Origin: Collinsella aerofaciens
GTDB lineage: Bacteria; Actinomycetota; Coriobacteriia; Coriobacteriales; Coriobacteriaceae
Assembly (NCBI RefSeq): GCF_005844325.1
Contig: NZ_SPFY01000014.1
Span: 1-55,423 of the forward strand
Length of the DNA stretch: 55,423 nt
Reading direction: 5' to 3'
This document shows positions 26,546-34,527 of the stretch, piece by piece. A model generated the notes under the pieces. It was not told the origin of the DNA, searched no databases, and worked only from the letters and a program-made list of their open reading frames with translations. Position numbers and translations under genes: made by a program. Each line of letters starts with the position of its first letter. The first letter of the stretch is position 1.

Positions 26546-26884
26546 ATGAAGAAGATTACGGCGATCGTTCGTGCCGAGAAGCTTGAGGTTCTTAAGGACG
26601 CGCTGTTTGCTGCTGATGTTCGCGGTATGACTATCAACCAGGTGCAGGGCTGCGGTGCGCAACATGGCTGGAAGGAATACGTGCGCGGCAACGAGTTGCT
26701 TGTCAACACGATCCCTAAGGTACAGTTCACCCTCATCTGCGCCGATGAACATGTCGACGGAATTGTCGACATCATCTGCAACGCTGCTCGCACCGGAGCC
26801 GTCGGCGACGGCAAGATCTGGGTCGAGCCGGTCGAAGAAGTTATCCGCATTCGTACCGGCGAACACGGCCCCGCCGCGGTGTAG
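26546..26884 (+). CDS. glnK: PII nitrogen regulatory protein
   Basis: The 112-residue trimeric PII signal protein senses ATP/ADP and 2-oxoglutarate and controls the Amt channel and nitrogen enzymes. Diagnostic regions are MKKITAIVRAEKLEVLKDAL, the T-loop QGCGAQHGWKEYVRGNELL, the B-loop ARTGAVGDGKIWV and the C-terminal VIRIRTGE. In the T-loop, Tyr51, the residue uridylylated in Proteobacteria and adenylylated in Actinobacteria, is Leu. Tyr46 is Val with a Tyr at 45. Covalent control at Tyr51 is therefore impossible and only ligand control is expected. The ribosome site AGAGAGGAA is good. It probably shares transcription with amt. Confidence 0.93.
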   Translation: MKKITAIVRAEKLEVLKDALFAADVRGMTINQVQGCGAQHGWKEYVRGNELLVNTIPKVQFTLICADEHVDGIVDIICNAARTGAVGDGKIWVEPVEEVIRIRTGEHGPAAV

Positions 26885-26900
26885 GACAATCTTTCGCCTG

Positions 26901-26936
26901 ACGGGCGTGCCTCTCTTGGGGCGCGCCCGTTCTCGT
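26901..26936 (+). terminator. Terminator after glnK
   Basis: A 10-bp stem with one mismatch (ACGGGCGTGC at 26901-26910 with GCGCGCCCGT at 26921-26930), followed by TCTCGTCT. It lies 16 bases past the stop. Confidence 0.55.
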
Positions 26937-26965
26937 CTACAATATCGTGCAGACGAAGGAGAGGC

Positions 26966-27829
26966 ATGCCCATGATCAAGATGTTTGCGAGTGACTTAGA
27001 CGGAACGCTGCTGAATGCCCTACACGAGGCCGACGGAACCATCCGCCGCGCCATTCGCGAGCTGACCGAAGCCGGGCTGCATGTGGTTCCCGCGACCGGA
27101 CGCTCGACGCTGCCGATCGGCGAGCATGGCTTCACAGGTCTGGCACTCGACGCCTGCTGCTCCAACGGATCCATCGTGCGCGACAGCCATGGTGAGGTGC
27201 TCAAGACCTGGACCATCGACCCGCAGGTTACCGAGGAGCTGCTCAAAGCGTTCCCGGACATTTGCTTCGACTGCTCCACGCCCGACGGCATGTTCTCGAG
27301 CGGTTCGTTCGAGATGCACCAGGCGGGCTTTAAAAAGGACAGTCCTATCAAGCGCATCGTGATGCGCGGCATGCGTGCACGTGGCGGGTATCACGAGGAA
27401 CAGTATTTCGACCAGTCGATCGGTGACATCCTGCGTCATGACGTGTGCAAAATCAACTGCCGCGTGACCTCGCCCGAGCTGGAGCGCGACCTTAAGGCAT
27501 ATTTGGCTGAGCGATCGGACCGCGTGGTCAACGCGCCGTTCGATCCGGTGATGTTCGAGATCACGGACGTGGCGTGCAACAAGGGCGAGAGCGTGGCGTG
27601 GCTGGCGGGCTACTACGGTATTGCCGAGGACGAGGTCGCGGTCTACGGCGACGGCGGCAACGATATCGCCATGCTCAAGCGTTTCCGTCACAGCTACGCG
27701 ACCAAAAACGGCAGTGACGCGGCCAAGGCCGCCGCGAGCGTGACCATCGGCAGTTGCATGGTCCACGCCGTTCCCAAGCATATGCTCGCCACCATGCGCA
27801 AGCAAAACTCCCGCACCGTCATCGAATAA
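26966..27829 (+). CDS. HAD-superfamily (Cof-type, IIB) hydrolase
   Basis: The 287-residue phosphatase-like protein has the HAD nucleophile motif FASDLDGTLLN. A Ser/Thr motif region lies in VVPATGRSTLPI. A mobile cap domain of the Cof type sits between motifs II and III. KGESVAWLAGYYGI gives the catalytic Lys and VYGDGGNDIAML gives motif IV. Family members dephosphorylate sugar phosphates, pyridoxal phosphate or flavin mononucleotide; the substrate here is unknown. The start is ATG 26966 or the in-frame ATG 26972; both follow GAAGGAGAGG. A palindromic repeat begins right at the stop. Confidence 0.9.
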   Translation: MPMIKMFASDLDGTLLNALHEADGTIRRAIRELTEAGLHVVPATGRSTLPIGEHGFTGLALDACCSNGSIVRDSHGEVLKTWTIDPQVTEELLKAFPDICFDCSTPDGMFSSGSFEMHQAGFKKDSPIKRIVMRGMRARGGYHEEQYFDQSIGDILRHDVCKINCRVTSPELERDLKAYLAERSDRVVNAPFDPVMFEITDVACNKGESVAWLAGYYGIAEDEVAVYGDGGNDIAMLKRFRHSYATKNGSDAAKAAASVTIGSCMVHAVPKHMLATMRKQNSRTVIE

Positions 27830-27857
27830 TGTGACAAAGGGACTGCCCTTCGTCACA
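27830..27857 (+). repeat. GGGACNGCC-core palindromic repeat, copy H
   Basis: TGTGACAAAGGG (27830-27841) pairs with CCCTTCGTCACA (27846-27857), 11 of 12 matching, around the loop ACTG. It starts on the base after the HAD stop codon and resembles the GGGACAGG family in layout. Confidence 0.6.
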
Positions 27858-27883
27858 TCCTAAATATTGCCTTTACGTGTTGA

Positions 27884-27928
27884 TGCACACGGTGTGCAAT
27901 AATACTCGCACTGTGCAATAGCGCACAG
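27884..27928 (+). promoter_or_regulatory. Probable TetR operator: two palindromes
   Basis: TGCACAC-G-GTGTGCA (27884-27898) is a perfect 15-base palindrome. CTGTGC-AATAGC-GCACAG (27911-27928) is a second, sharing the GTGC/GCAC half-site. TAATAC between them (27900-27905) is a candidate -10. The sites lie just upstream of the TetR start at 27950, so autoregulation of the TetR-activase operon is likely. Confidence 0.55.
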
Positions 27929-27949
27929 GCTGAGTAACAAGGAGGACGC

Positions 27950-28660
27950 TTGTCCCAGCTCGAGAAATGCGATCGCCGGTCCCTTCGCTCGCAGCGTGCC
28001 CTTCGCCAGGCGCTTGCCAGCGAGCTTGCCGAAAGCGGCGACTTTTCGCGCATTAACGTCGCGTCGCTCACCGAGCGCGCCGGTCTTACACGCCGCACGT
28101 TCTATTCGCACTACCGCGATATTCCCGACTTTATCAATCAAATCGAGGACGGCTTGCTGGCCGAGATCCGTGAGCGCATTGAGCTCATCACTGCAGCTCA
28201 GCTGCCTGATCTCTATCACAATATCGATGAGCTCGAGCCGGCGCCCGGTTCGGTTGAGCTGCTGCGTTATCTTGCGGCCAACCGCGACTTAATCGGTGCG
28301 CTGCTGGGTCCGGGCGGCGACCAGGCCTTCATTAAAAGGATCATCGACACCGCTCGTGAGGCTGTGGTGCCGCGTGCGCAGACGGGCATTTTGGGCCTGG
28401 CGCTGGGTACGTTCTTTGACTACTACGTCACCTACGTCGTGAGTGCCGAGGTCGGCATGATTCAGCGCTGGTTTGAGCGTGGGCTCACCGAATCGCCCGA
28501 GGCCATGGCGCGCATTATGACGGTGCTCGCTTTTGTGCGCCCTGGTGACCTGTATGGCCAACCCATCGATATCAACGTGCCGGAATATGGCATGAAGCTA
28601 TTGAACTTGCAGCTCGAGGACGCGGCCGACACCGTCGCAACCGTCGAGTCCAACAACTAA
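27950..28660 (+). CDS. TetR/AcrR-family transcriptional regulator
   Basis: The 236-residue regulator has an N-terminal helix-turn-helix: RSQRALRQALASELAESGDF then INVASLTERAGLTRRTFYSH, where YSHYRDIPDFI is the typical TetR end of the DNA-binding domain. The C-terminal helical domain (about 80-236) is the ligand and dimer part and resembles the group found with 2-hydroxyacyl-CoA activases. The TTG start at 27950 is chosen for the AAGGAGGAC site just upstream. The stop lies 12 bases before the giant activase start, so it most likely controls its own operon through the palindromes at 27884-27928. Confidence 0.88.
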   Translation: MSQLEKCDRRSLRSQRALRQALASELAESGDFSRINVASLTERAGLTRRTFYSHYRDIPDFINQIEDGLLAEIRERIELITAAQLPDLYHNIDELEPAPGSVELLRYLAANRDLIGALLGPGGDQAFIKRIIDTAREAVVPRAQTGILGLALGTFFDYYVTYVVSAEVGMIQRWFERGLTESPEAMARIMTVLAFVRPGDLYGQPIDINVPEYGMKLLNLQLEDAADTVATVESNN

Positions 28661-28672
28661 GAGGAGAGACAG

Positions 28673-31600
28673 ATGAGCAAACTCGTCGAGGGCATTAAGG
28701 ACCGTATGGTTGCTGCCGCACGCGAGGCCGCGCCCGCCGTGGTGGACGCCGCGCAGAAGGCCGCGACCGCGGCTGCCGAGAAAGTTGCCGAGGCAGTTGC
28801 CGATGCCAAGAACGCAGCAGGGGAGACGTCCGTCGCTAGCGAGCTCGCCACCGCCGCTGAGTCCGTGGCCGCCGCCCACGCCCCCGAAGGCGCGATCTTC
28901 AACCCCGAGAACGCTCGTGGCAACCTGCACCTGGGCATCGACGTGGGCTCCACTACCGTCAAGCTCGCTGTGCTCAACGACGACAACCAGATCGTCTACG
29001 CCAAGTACCAGCGCCACCACACCGACGTCCGCGCCTGCGCCCGCGACCTGTTCGAGGGTGCCGCGACCGTGCTGCCGACGGCCCAGATGACCTGCGCCAT
29101 TACCGGCTCGGGCGGCCTGCTGCTGTCCCAGTGGCTCGACCTGGAGTTTGTCCAGGAGGTCATCGCCAGCAAGCGTGCCGTCGAGACCCTCATCCCGGCC
29201 ACCGATGTCGCCATCGAGCTGGGCGGCGAGGACGCCAAGATCATCTACTTTGACAACGGCATCGAGCAGCGCATGAACGGTACCTGCGCCGGCGGTACAG
29301 GCGCGTTCATCGACCAGATGGCAACCCTGCTGCACACCGATGCCAGCGGCCTTAACGAACTCGCGGCCAACGCCACCACCATCTATCCCATCGCTAGCCG
29401 CTGCGGCGTCTTTGCCAAGACCGACGTCCAGCCGCTGCTCAACGAAGGCGCCCGTCCCGAGGACGTCGCCGCTTCCATCTTCCAGGCCGTCGTGACCCAG
29501 ACCATCTCGGGTCTGGCGTGCGGCCGTCCCATCCGCGGTAACGTCGCCTTCTTGGGCGGCCCGCTGCAGTATCTCTCCGAGCTGCGCCATCGCTTCTACC
29601 TCACGCTCAACCTGGACGAGGAGCACCGCATTGTGCCCCAAAACGCCCACCTGTTTGTGGCGAGCGGCGCCGCCATGGCGCATGAGTCCAACAAGCTCAG
29701 CACGTTCCCGCAGCTCATCGAGGCTATCGATGCCCTGGGTGACACACAGGGTGCCGAGGTCGAGCGTCTGGACCCGCTCTTTGCCACCGACGAGGACTTT
29801 GCCGAGTTCAAGACCCGCCACGACCAGGAAGTCGTTCCCAAGGGCAAGCTCGACGGCTACACCGGCCGCGTGTTCATTGGCATCGACGCCGGTTCCACCA
29901 CCATGAAGGCCGCGCTCGTGGGCGAGGACGGCCAGCTGCTGCACACCTGGTACGGTAACAACAACGGCGACATCCTTGGCACGGCCAAGGTCATCATGGC
30001 CGATTTCTACAACCACATCCCCGCCGGCTGCACCATCGGCCACGTGACCACCACGGGCTACGGCGAGGCGCTGCTCATCGAGGCCCTCAAGGCCGACTCC
30101 GGCGAGATTGAGACCGTCGCGCACCTGCGCGGCGCCAAGGCATTCCTGCCCGGCGTCGAGTTCATCCTGGACATCGGCGGTCAGGACATGAAGTGCCTGC
30201 GCGTCAAGGACGGTGTTATCGAGCACATCATGCTCAACGAGGCCTGCTCGTCGGGCTGCGGCAGCTTTATCGAGAGTTTTGCCGTCTCTATGAACATGGA
30301 CGTGCGCGCGTTCGCCGATGCCGCTATCCATGCCAAGGCCCCCGTCGACCTGGGTAGCCGCTGCACGGTCTTTATGAACTCGCGCGTCAAGCAGGCGCAA
30401 AAGGAAGGCGCCACGGTGGGCGACATCGCGGCCGGCCTGTCCTATTCCGTCATCAAGAATGCCCTGTTCAAGGTCATTAAGCTGCGCGACCCCAAGGAGA
30501 TCGGCAGCCAGGTGATCGTCCAGGGCGGCACCTTTATGTCCGACGCCACGCTTCGCGCATTTGAGCAGCTCACCGGCGTTCATGCCGTGCGTCCCGACAT
30601 CGCCGGCTGCATGGGAGCCTATGGTGCGGCCCTGCTCGCTCGCGATCGCGCCGGCGCCGATGGCACCTCGACCATCCTTTCAGCCGAGGACATCGCGCAC
30701 CTCACCGTGACGCAAAAGCATGTCCGCTGCGGCCGTTGCTCCAACAACTGCCAGCTCACCGTCAACGACTTTGGCGGCGGCAGACGCTTCATTACCGGCA
30801 ACCGCTGCGAGAAGGGCGCCGGCCACAAAAAGCAGAAGACCGAGGCCCCCAACCTCTTCAAAAAGAAAAACGAGCTGCTCTTTAACCGCGAGGTCCTGAG
30901 TCCCGACGAGGCCCCGCGCGGCACCGTGGGTATCCCGCGCGCACTCAACATGTACGAGAACTACCCCTTCTGGCACGCGTTCTTTACACGCCTGGGCTTT
31001 AGCGTGCAGCTGTCCGACCAGTCGAGCAAGAAGACCTACCAGGCGGGCATCGAGTCCATGCCGTCCGAGAGCGTGTGCTATCCGGCCAAGATGAGCCACG
31101 GCCACGTGATGAACCTCATCGACCGTGACGTCGACTTCATTTGGATGCCGTGCGTGCGCTGGGAGCGCAAGGAGGATCCGACGGCTGGCAACTGCTATAA
31201 CTGCCCCATCGTCATGAGCTACCCCACGGCGCTGGCGCTCAATATCGACGAGATTCGCGAGCAGAACATCGAGTTCCTGTACCCGTTTGTGCCGTATCAC
31301 GATAAGACCGAGCTTAAGCGCCGTCTGTACCAGGTGCTCGCCGTCGACCGTGTGGCCGATGCTGAGGCCGGTCGCGGTCGCGTGCGTGGACCCAAGATCA
31401 CGCGCTCCGAGGTCGATGCCGCCGTCAACGCTGCCTTTGAGGCCGATGCGCGCTTCCACGAGGATATCCAGACCATGGGCGAGGAGGCTCTTAAGTGGGT
31501 CGAGGACCACGGCGGCCACGGCATCGTACTCGCCGGCCGCCCCTACCATAACGACCCCGAGATCAACCACGCCCTGCCCGAGCTTATCTCGAGCTTTGGC

Positions 31601-33454
31601 TTTGCGGTCTTTACCGAGGATTCGCTTGCGCACCTGGTGAAGCCCGAGCGTCCCATCCGCGTCGTCGACCAGTGGATGTACCACAGCCGCCTGTACGCCG
31701 TCGCCCGTTTTGTGACGATGCGCAACGACCTGGACCTGATTCAGCTCAACTCCTTCGGCTGCGGCTTGGACGCCCTGACCACCGACCAGGTGCAGGAGAT
31801 TCTGGAAGCCAGCGGCAAGATCTATACCGTGCTCAAGATTGACGAGGTGTCCAACCTGGGTGCCGCGCGCATCCGCATCCGCTCGCTCATGGCTGCGCTT
31901 AAGGACCAGGAGGCTGAGCGCTTGGCTGAGGCAACGGCCGCGGGCGAGGCCTACGAGCAGGGCGATGCCGCGCCGGTGGCGCCCTCCACGGATGCCCCCG
32001 CGTTCGCGAGCCGCAAGTACACGTTCGAGGCGCAGCGCGAGAGTGCTTCGACCGCGTGGCCCAAGGTGCCCTTTACCGAGCAGATGCGCGAGGAGGGCTA
32101 CACCATCCTGTGCCCGCAGATGGCGCCGATCCACTTTGATCTGGTCAAAGAGGTGTTCCGTGGTGCCGGCTACAACTTGGAGCTGCTGCCCTCGACTGAC
32201 CACGATGCCGTCGAGGCCGGCCTGCGCTACGTGAACAATGACATTTGCTACCCGTCGATCCTGGTGACGGGCCAGATTATGGAGGCCATCGAGAGCGGTC
32301 GGTACGACCTGTCCAAGACGGCCGTGGTTATCAGCCAGACCGGCGGCGGCTGCCGTGCCACCAACTACATCGCACTCATCCGCAAGGCTCTGCGTGAGAG
32401 CGGCCACCCCGAGATTCCGGTGATCTCGCTTTCGGTCGTGGCGCTCGGCGAGGACAACCCTGGCTTTAAGATTACGCCGGCTCTGCTCAAGCAGGCGGTC
32501 TACGCGGTGCTCTTTGGCGACGTGATGATGCAGATGCTCTACCGCTGTCGCCCGTACGAGGCAACGTCCGGTGCCGCCAATGCGCTCTACGAGGAGTACA
32601 TGGCGCGCGCCCGCAAGCTGGCGCCCAAGTTCAACCGTCACAACTACACCAAGCTGTGCCGCGAGGCCATCCGCGCGTTCGACACCATGCCGCTCGTGGG
32701 CGAGGGTACCAAGCCGCGCGTGGGCGTGGTTGGCGAGATCCTGGTCAAGTTCCACCCTACGGCCAACAACCACGTGGTCGATGTCATCGAGCGCGAGGGC
32801 TGCGAGGCCGTAGTGCCGGGCCTGCTCGACTTCTTCCTGTACTCCATGAGCAACGCCGAGCTGCAGAAGGACGAGCTGGGAAGCTCTGCCACTACACGCG
32901 CGGGCATGCAAGCGCTTATTAAGCTCGTGGACTGGATGCGCACGCCGGTGGAGGAGATGCTCGAAAAGTCTCGCCGCTTTGAGGCGCCCGAGCGCATCGG
33001 CACCATGGCCGACAAGGCCCGCACGGTGCTTTCGGTGTGCAACAACATGGGCGAGGGCTGGCTGCTCACGGCCGAGATGCTCGACCTGATCGATCACGGT
33101 GCGCCCAACATCATCTGCACGCAGCCCTTCGCGTGCCTGCCCAACCACGTGGTGGGCAAGGCCGTGATTAAGGAGCTACGCCGCCAGCACCCCGAGAGCA
33201 ACATCGTCGCGGTGGACTATGATCCCGGTGCGTCCGAGGTCAACCAGCTCAACCGCATTAAGCTCATGATTAGCGTGGCCAAGGAAAACATGCGCGCCGG
33301 TAAAGGCTTTAAGCTCGAGAAGGTGGCGCCGCTCGCGATGGACGAGGTCACCGGTCAGATGCGTGCCCACGACGGCTGTGCGAGCTGCGGATCTGCCAGT
33401 GAGGAGGCCGTTGCATCGGTCGCCAAGCGCCTGGGGCGCGGCATTAAGAAGTAG
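28673..33454 (+). CDS. Fused acyl-CoA dehydratase activase / DUF2229 / dehydratase-like protein, 1593 residues
   Basis: This is a very large cytoplasmic iron-sulfur protein. Residues 1-80 are an Ala-rich helical lead. Residues about 83-330 are a first BadF/BadG-type ATPase: LGIDVGSTTVKLAV, cluster Cys in MNGTCAGGTGAF and SRCGVF. Residues about 395-645 are a second one: IGIDAGSTTMKAAL, ACSSGCGSFIESF, SRCTVFMNSR. A Cys-rich link follows (CGRCSNNCQLTVNDFGGG with GNRCEKGA). The DUF2229/HgdB-like remainder has VGIPRALNMYENYPFW, NNDICYPSILVTGQI and the C-terminal DGCASCGS. Related enzymes use ATP to push low-potential electrons into 2-hydroxyacyl-CoA dehydratases or benzoyl-CoA reductases. No separate dehydratase subunit lies nearby. 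The actual reaction is unknown. Confidence 0.9.
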   Translation: MSKLVEGIKDRMVAAAREAAPAVVDAAQKAATAAAEKVAEAVADAKNAAGETSVASELATAAESVAAAHAPEGAIFNPENARGNLHLGIDVGSTTVKLAVLNDDNQIVYAKYQRHHTDVRACARDLFEGAATVLPTAQMTCAITGSGGLLLSQWLDLEFVQEVIASKRAVETLIPATDVAIELGGEDAKIIYFDNGIEQRMNGTCAGGTGAFIDQMATLLHTDASGLNELAANATTIYPIASRCGVFAKTDVQPLLNEGARPEDVAASIFQAVVTQTISGLACGRPIRGNVAFLGGPLQYLSELRHRFYLTLNLDEEHRIVPQNAHLFVASGAAMAHESNKLSTFPQLIEAIDALGDTQGAEVERLDPLFATDEDFAEFKTRHDQEVVPKGKLDGYTGRVFIGIDAGSTTMKAALVGEDGQLLHTWYGNNNGDILGTAKVIMADFYNHIPAGCTIGHVTTTGYGEALLIEALKADSGEIETVAHLRGAKAFLPGVEFILDIGGQDMKCLRVKDGVIEHIMLNEACSSGCGSFIESFAVSMNMDVRAFADAAIHAKAPVDLGSRCTVFMNSRVKQAQKEGATVGDIAAGLSYSVIKNALFKVIKLRDPKEIGSQVIVQGGTFMSDATLRAFEQLTGVHAVRPDIAGCMGAYGAALLARDRAGADGTSTILSAEDIAHLTVTQKHVRCGRCSNNCQLTVNDFGGGRRFITGNRCEKGAGHKKQKTEAPNLFKKKNELLFNREVLSPDEAPRGTVGIPRALNMYENYPFWHAFFTRLGFSVQLSDQSSKKTYQAGIESMPSESVCYPAKMSHGHVMNLIDRDVDFIWMPCVRWERKEDPTAGNCYNCPIVMSYPTALALNIDEIREQNIEFLYPFVPYHDKTELKRRLYQVLAVDRVADAEAGRGRVRGPKITRSEVDAAVNAAFEADARFHEDIQTMGEEALKWVEDHGGHGIVLAGRPYHNDPEINHALPELISSFGFAVFTEDSLAHLVKPERPIRVVDQWMYHSRLYAVARFVTMRNDLDLIQLNSFGCGLDALTTDQVQEILEASGKIYTVLKIDEVSNLGAARIRIRSLMAALKDQEAERLAEATAAGEAYEQGDAAPVAPSTDAPAFASRKYTFEAQRESASTAWPKVPFTEQMREEGYTILCPQMAPIHFDLVKEVFRGAGYNLELLPSTDHDAVEAGLRYVNNDICYPSILVTGQIMEAIESGRYDLSKTAVVISQTGGGCRATNYIALIRKALRESGHPEIPVISLSVVALGEDNPGFKITPALLKQAVYAVLFGDVMMQMLYRCRPYEATSGAANALYEEYMARARKLAPKFNRHNYTKLCREAIRAFDTMPLVGEGTKPRVGVVGEILVKFHPTANNHVVDVIEREGCEAVVPGLLDFFLYSMSNAELQKDELGSSATTRAGMQALIKLVDWMRTPVEEMLEKSRRFEAPERIGTMADKARTVLSVCNNMGEGWLLTAEMLDLIDHGAPNIICTQPFACLPNHVVGKAVIKELRRQHPESNIVAVDYDPGASEVNQLNRIKLMISVAKENMRAGKGFKLEKVAPLAMDEVTGQMRAHDGCASCGSASEEAVASVAKRLGRGIKK

Positions 33455-33482
33455 CTGGTCTGCTATGGGCTAGATATGAGAC

Positions 33483-33517
33483 AAACGGGTGGTAGCCGTA
33501 CCGGCTACCACCCGTTT
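33483..33517 (+). terminator. Strong terminator after the activase gene
   Basis: Perfect 16-bp stem AAACGGGTGGTAGCCG (33483-33498) with 33502-33517, a 3-base loop and a T-run. It lies 28 bases past the stop at 33454. Confidence 0.88.
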
Positions 33518-33539
33518 TTGCTGGACATATGTTGCGTAA

Positions 33540-33760
33540 ATGACCTTGCTACAGCCTTCCGTGGACTTGCCCGATTTTTGGGCCGGCTCGGGCTTAGAGG
33601 ACAAGTTGCTGCAGGCCCAAGGCGATTTTTCGCTCAACGCAGGCCAGCACAGTGTGACCTATCTGCCAAACGACGAGACGACCGCTACGGTCTGGCCATC
33701 ACCACCTACGAGATGGAAGCCGAAAAGTACATCTACCGCGTGTACAAGTACGAGCTGTAG
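33540..33760 (+). pseudogene. Possible frameshifted gene remnant
   Basis: One frame gives MTLLQPSVDLPDFWAG and continues to VTYLPNDE. Another frame, entered near 33683, gives RYGLAITTYEMEAEKYIYRV and ends KYEL at 33760. Joined by one net extra base, they read as one short protein tail. There is no start with a ribosome site and no family I can name. It may be a decayed gene fragment, or chance. Confidence 0.3.
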
Positions 33761-33841
33761 GGCCGCGCTTAGGTTTGACCAATGGAGTATGAAAACACGC
33801 CGTTCGCCGATGCCCCCTCCGCGAGTGGCAGCCATATGTTT

Positions 33842-33899
33842 TGATATCAGAAACATATAGTTGTCGCCAGCCTGCTGGCGACGTTCCCCCTGATATCAG
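33842..33899. repeat. Hairpin flanked by TGATATCA copies
   Basis: GTCGCCAG-CCTG-CTGGCGAC (33863-33882) is a perfect 8-bp hairpin. The flanks are TGATATCA at 33842-33849 and CTGATATCAG at 33890-33899. It lies in the non-coding stretch before the 33951 gene, and its role is unclear. Confidence 0.45.
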
Positions 33900-33950
33900 A
33901 GGCTCCAGGTATGTTTCGCGCTCCGTTAAACAACTATCGATTGGGCTAAC

Positions 33951-34400
33951 ATGGACCGCCGTGCTATTTCGGTAACCCTTGCAGTGGTCTGTCTGACTGT
34001 GCTCCTGGGCGCTACAGGGCTGTTTGCTATAAGCCGAGAAACGTCCTATATGCAGGAATGCGCTTCCGAAGGGTTTGCCATTGATGGTTACTACCGGGAT
34101 GACAAAACGAGTCGGGAAATCCTGGCCTTTCTTGAGGAGGATGGCTGTCGATGGCAACTGGTCGACAAAGACGGCAGCTGCGTTGACGGGCAGTTTAAGC
34201 GTACGGATGACCCCAACATCCTGATATTAAAGAAGGAAAACGGCGAAGAATTCGGCACGGTTCACGTTGCGTATATATCGCGCCGACGCAATCAGGGGCA
34301 GATTTACCTAATTAGAAATACTAAGGTGACCCGATTTTATCTTGTGAGCACCGATCCAGCGTTTACGGTGGGGTCTGGCGATGTCGATGCGGACGTCTGA
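33951..34400 (+). CDS. Small membrane-anchored extracytoplasmic protein, unknown function
   Basis: The 149-residue protein has one N-terminal membrane helix (ISVTLAVVCLTVLLGATGLF), probably a signal anchor, and a soluble domain rich in beta-strand pattern. Two Cys (in EEDGCRWQL and KDGSCVDGQF) could form a disulfide outside the cell. I do not recognise a family. The local codon use is less GC-rich than its neighbours, which fits recent arrival or lineage-specific drift. It stands alone, followed by a terminator. Confidence 0.65.
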   Translation: MDRRAISVTLAVVCLTVLLGATGLFAISRETSYMQECASEGFAIDGYYRDDKTSREILAFLEEDGCRWQLVDKDGSCVDGQFKRTDDPNILILKKENGEEFGTVHVAYISRRRNQGQIYLIRNTKVTRFYLVSTDPAFTVGSGDVDADV

Positions 34401-34420
34401 TTCACGGCAATAAAACAGCG

Positions 34421-34455
34421 AGCGGGGCGCGGACGTGAACTACGTCCCGCTTTTT
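34421..34455 (+). terminator. Terminator after the small membrane protein gene
   Basis: A stem GGACGT-GAACT-ACGTCC extends through a bulge to AGCGGG/CCCGCT (34421-34451), followed by TTTTT (34451-34455). Confidence 0.65.
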
Positions 34456-34527
34456 GCTTGTGCCTGCGTCGCGTCTGAGCCTCGCCGCGACTTGCGCCTG
34501 TGCGCGGGAGCCATCCCATGCTCCGCA

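Noticed and set aside
28598-33148. Two very long open frames (661 and 822 codons) on the minus strand across the activase gene
   Set aside because: They mirror the codon bias of the plus-strand gene, have no family motifs, and the plus-strand reading has clear activase signatures.
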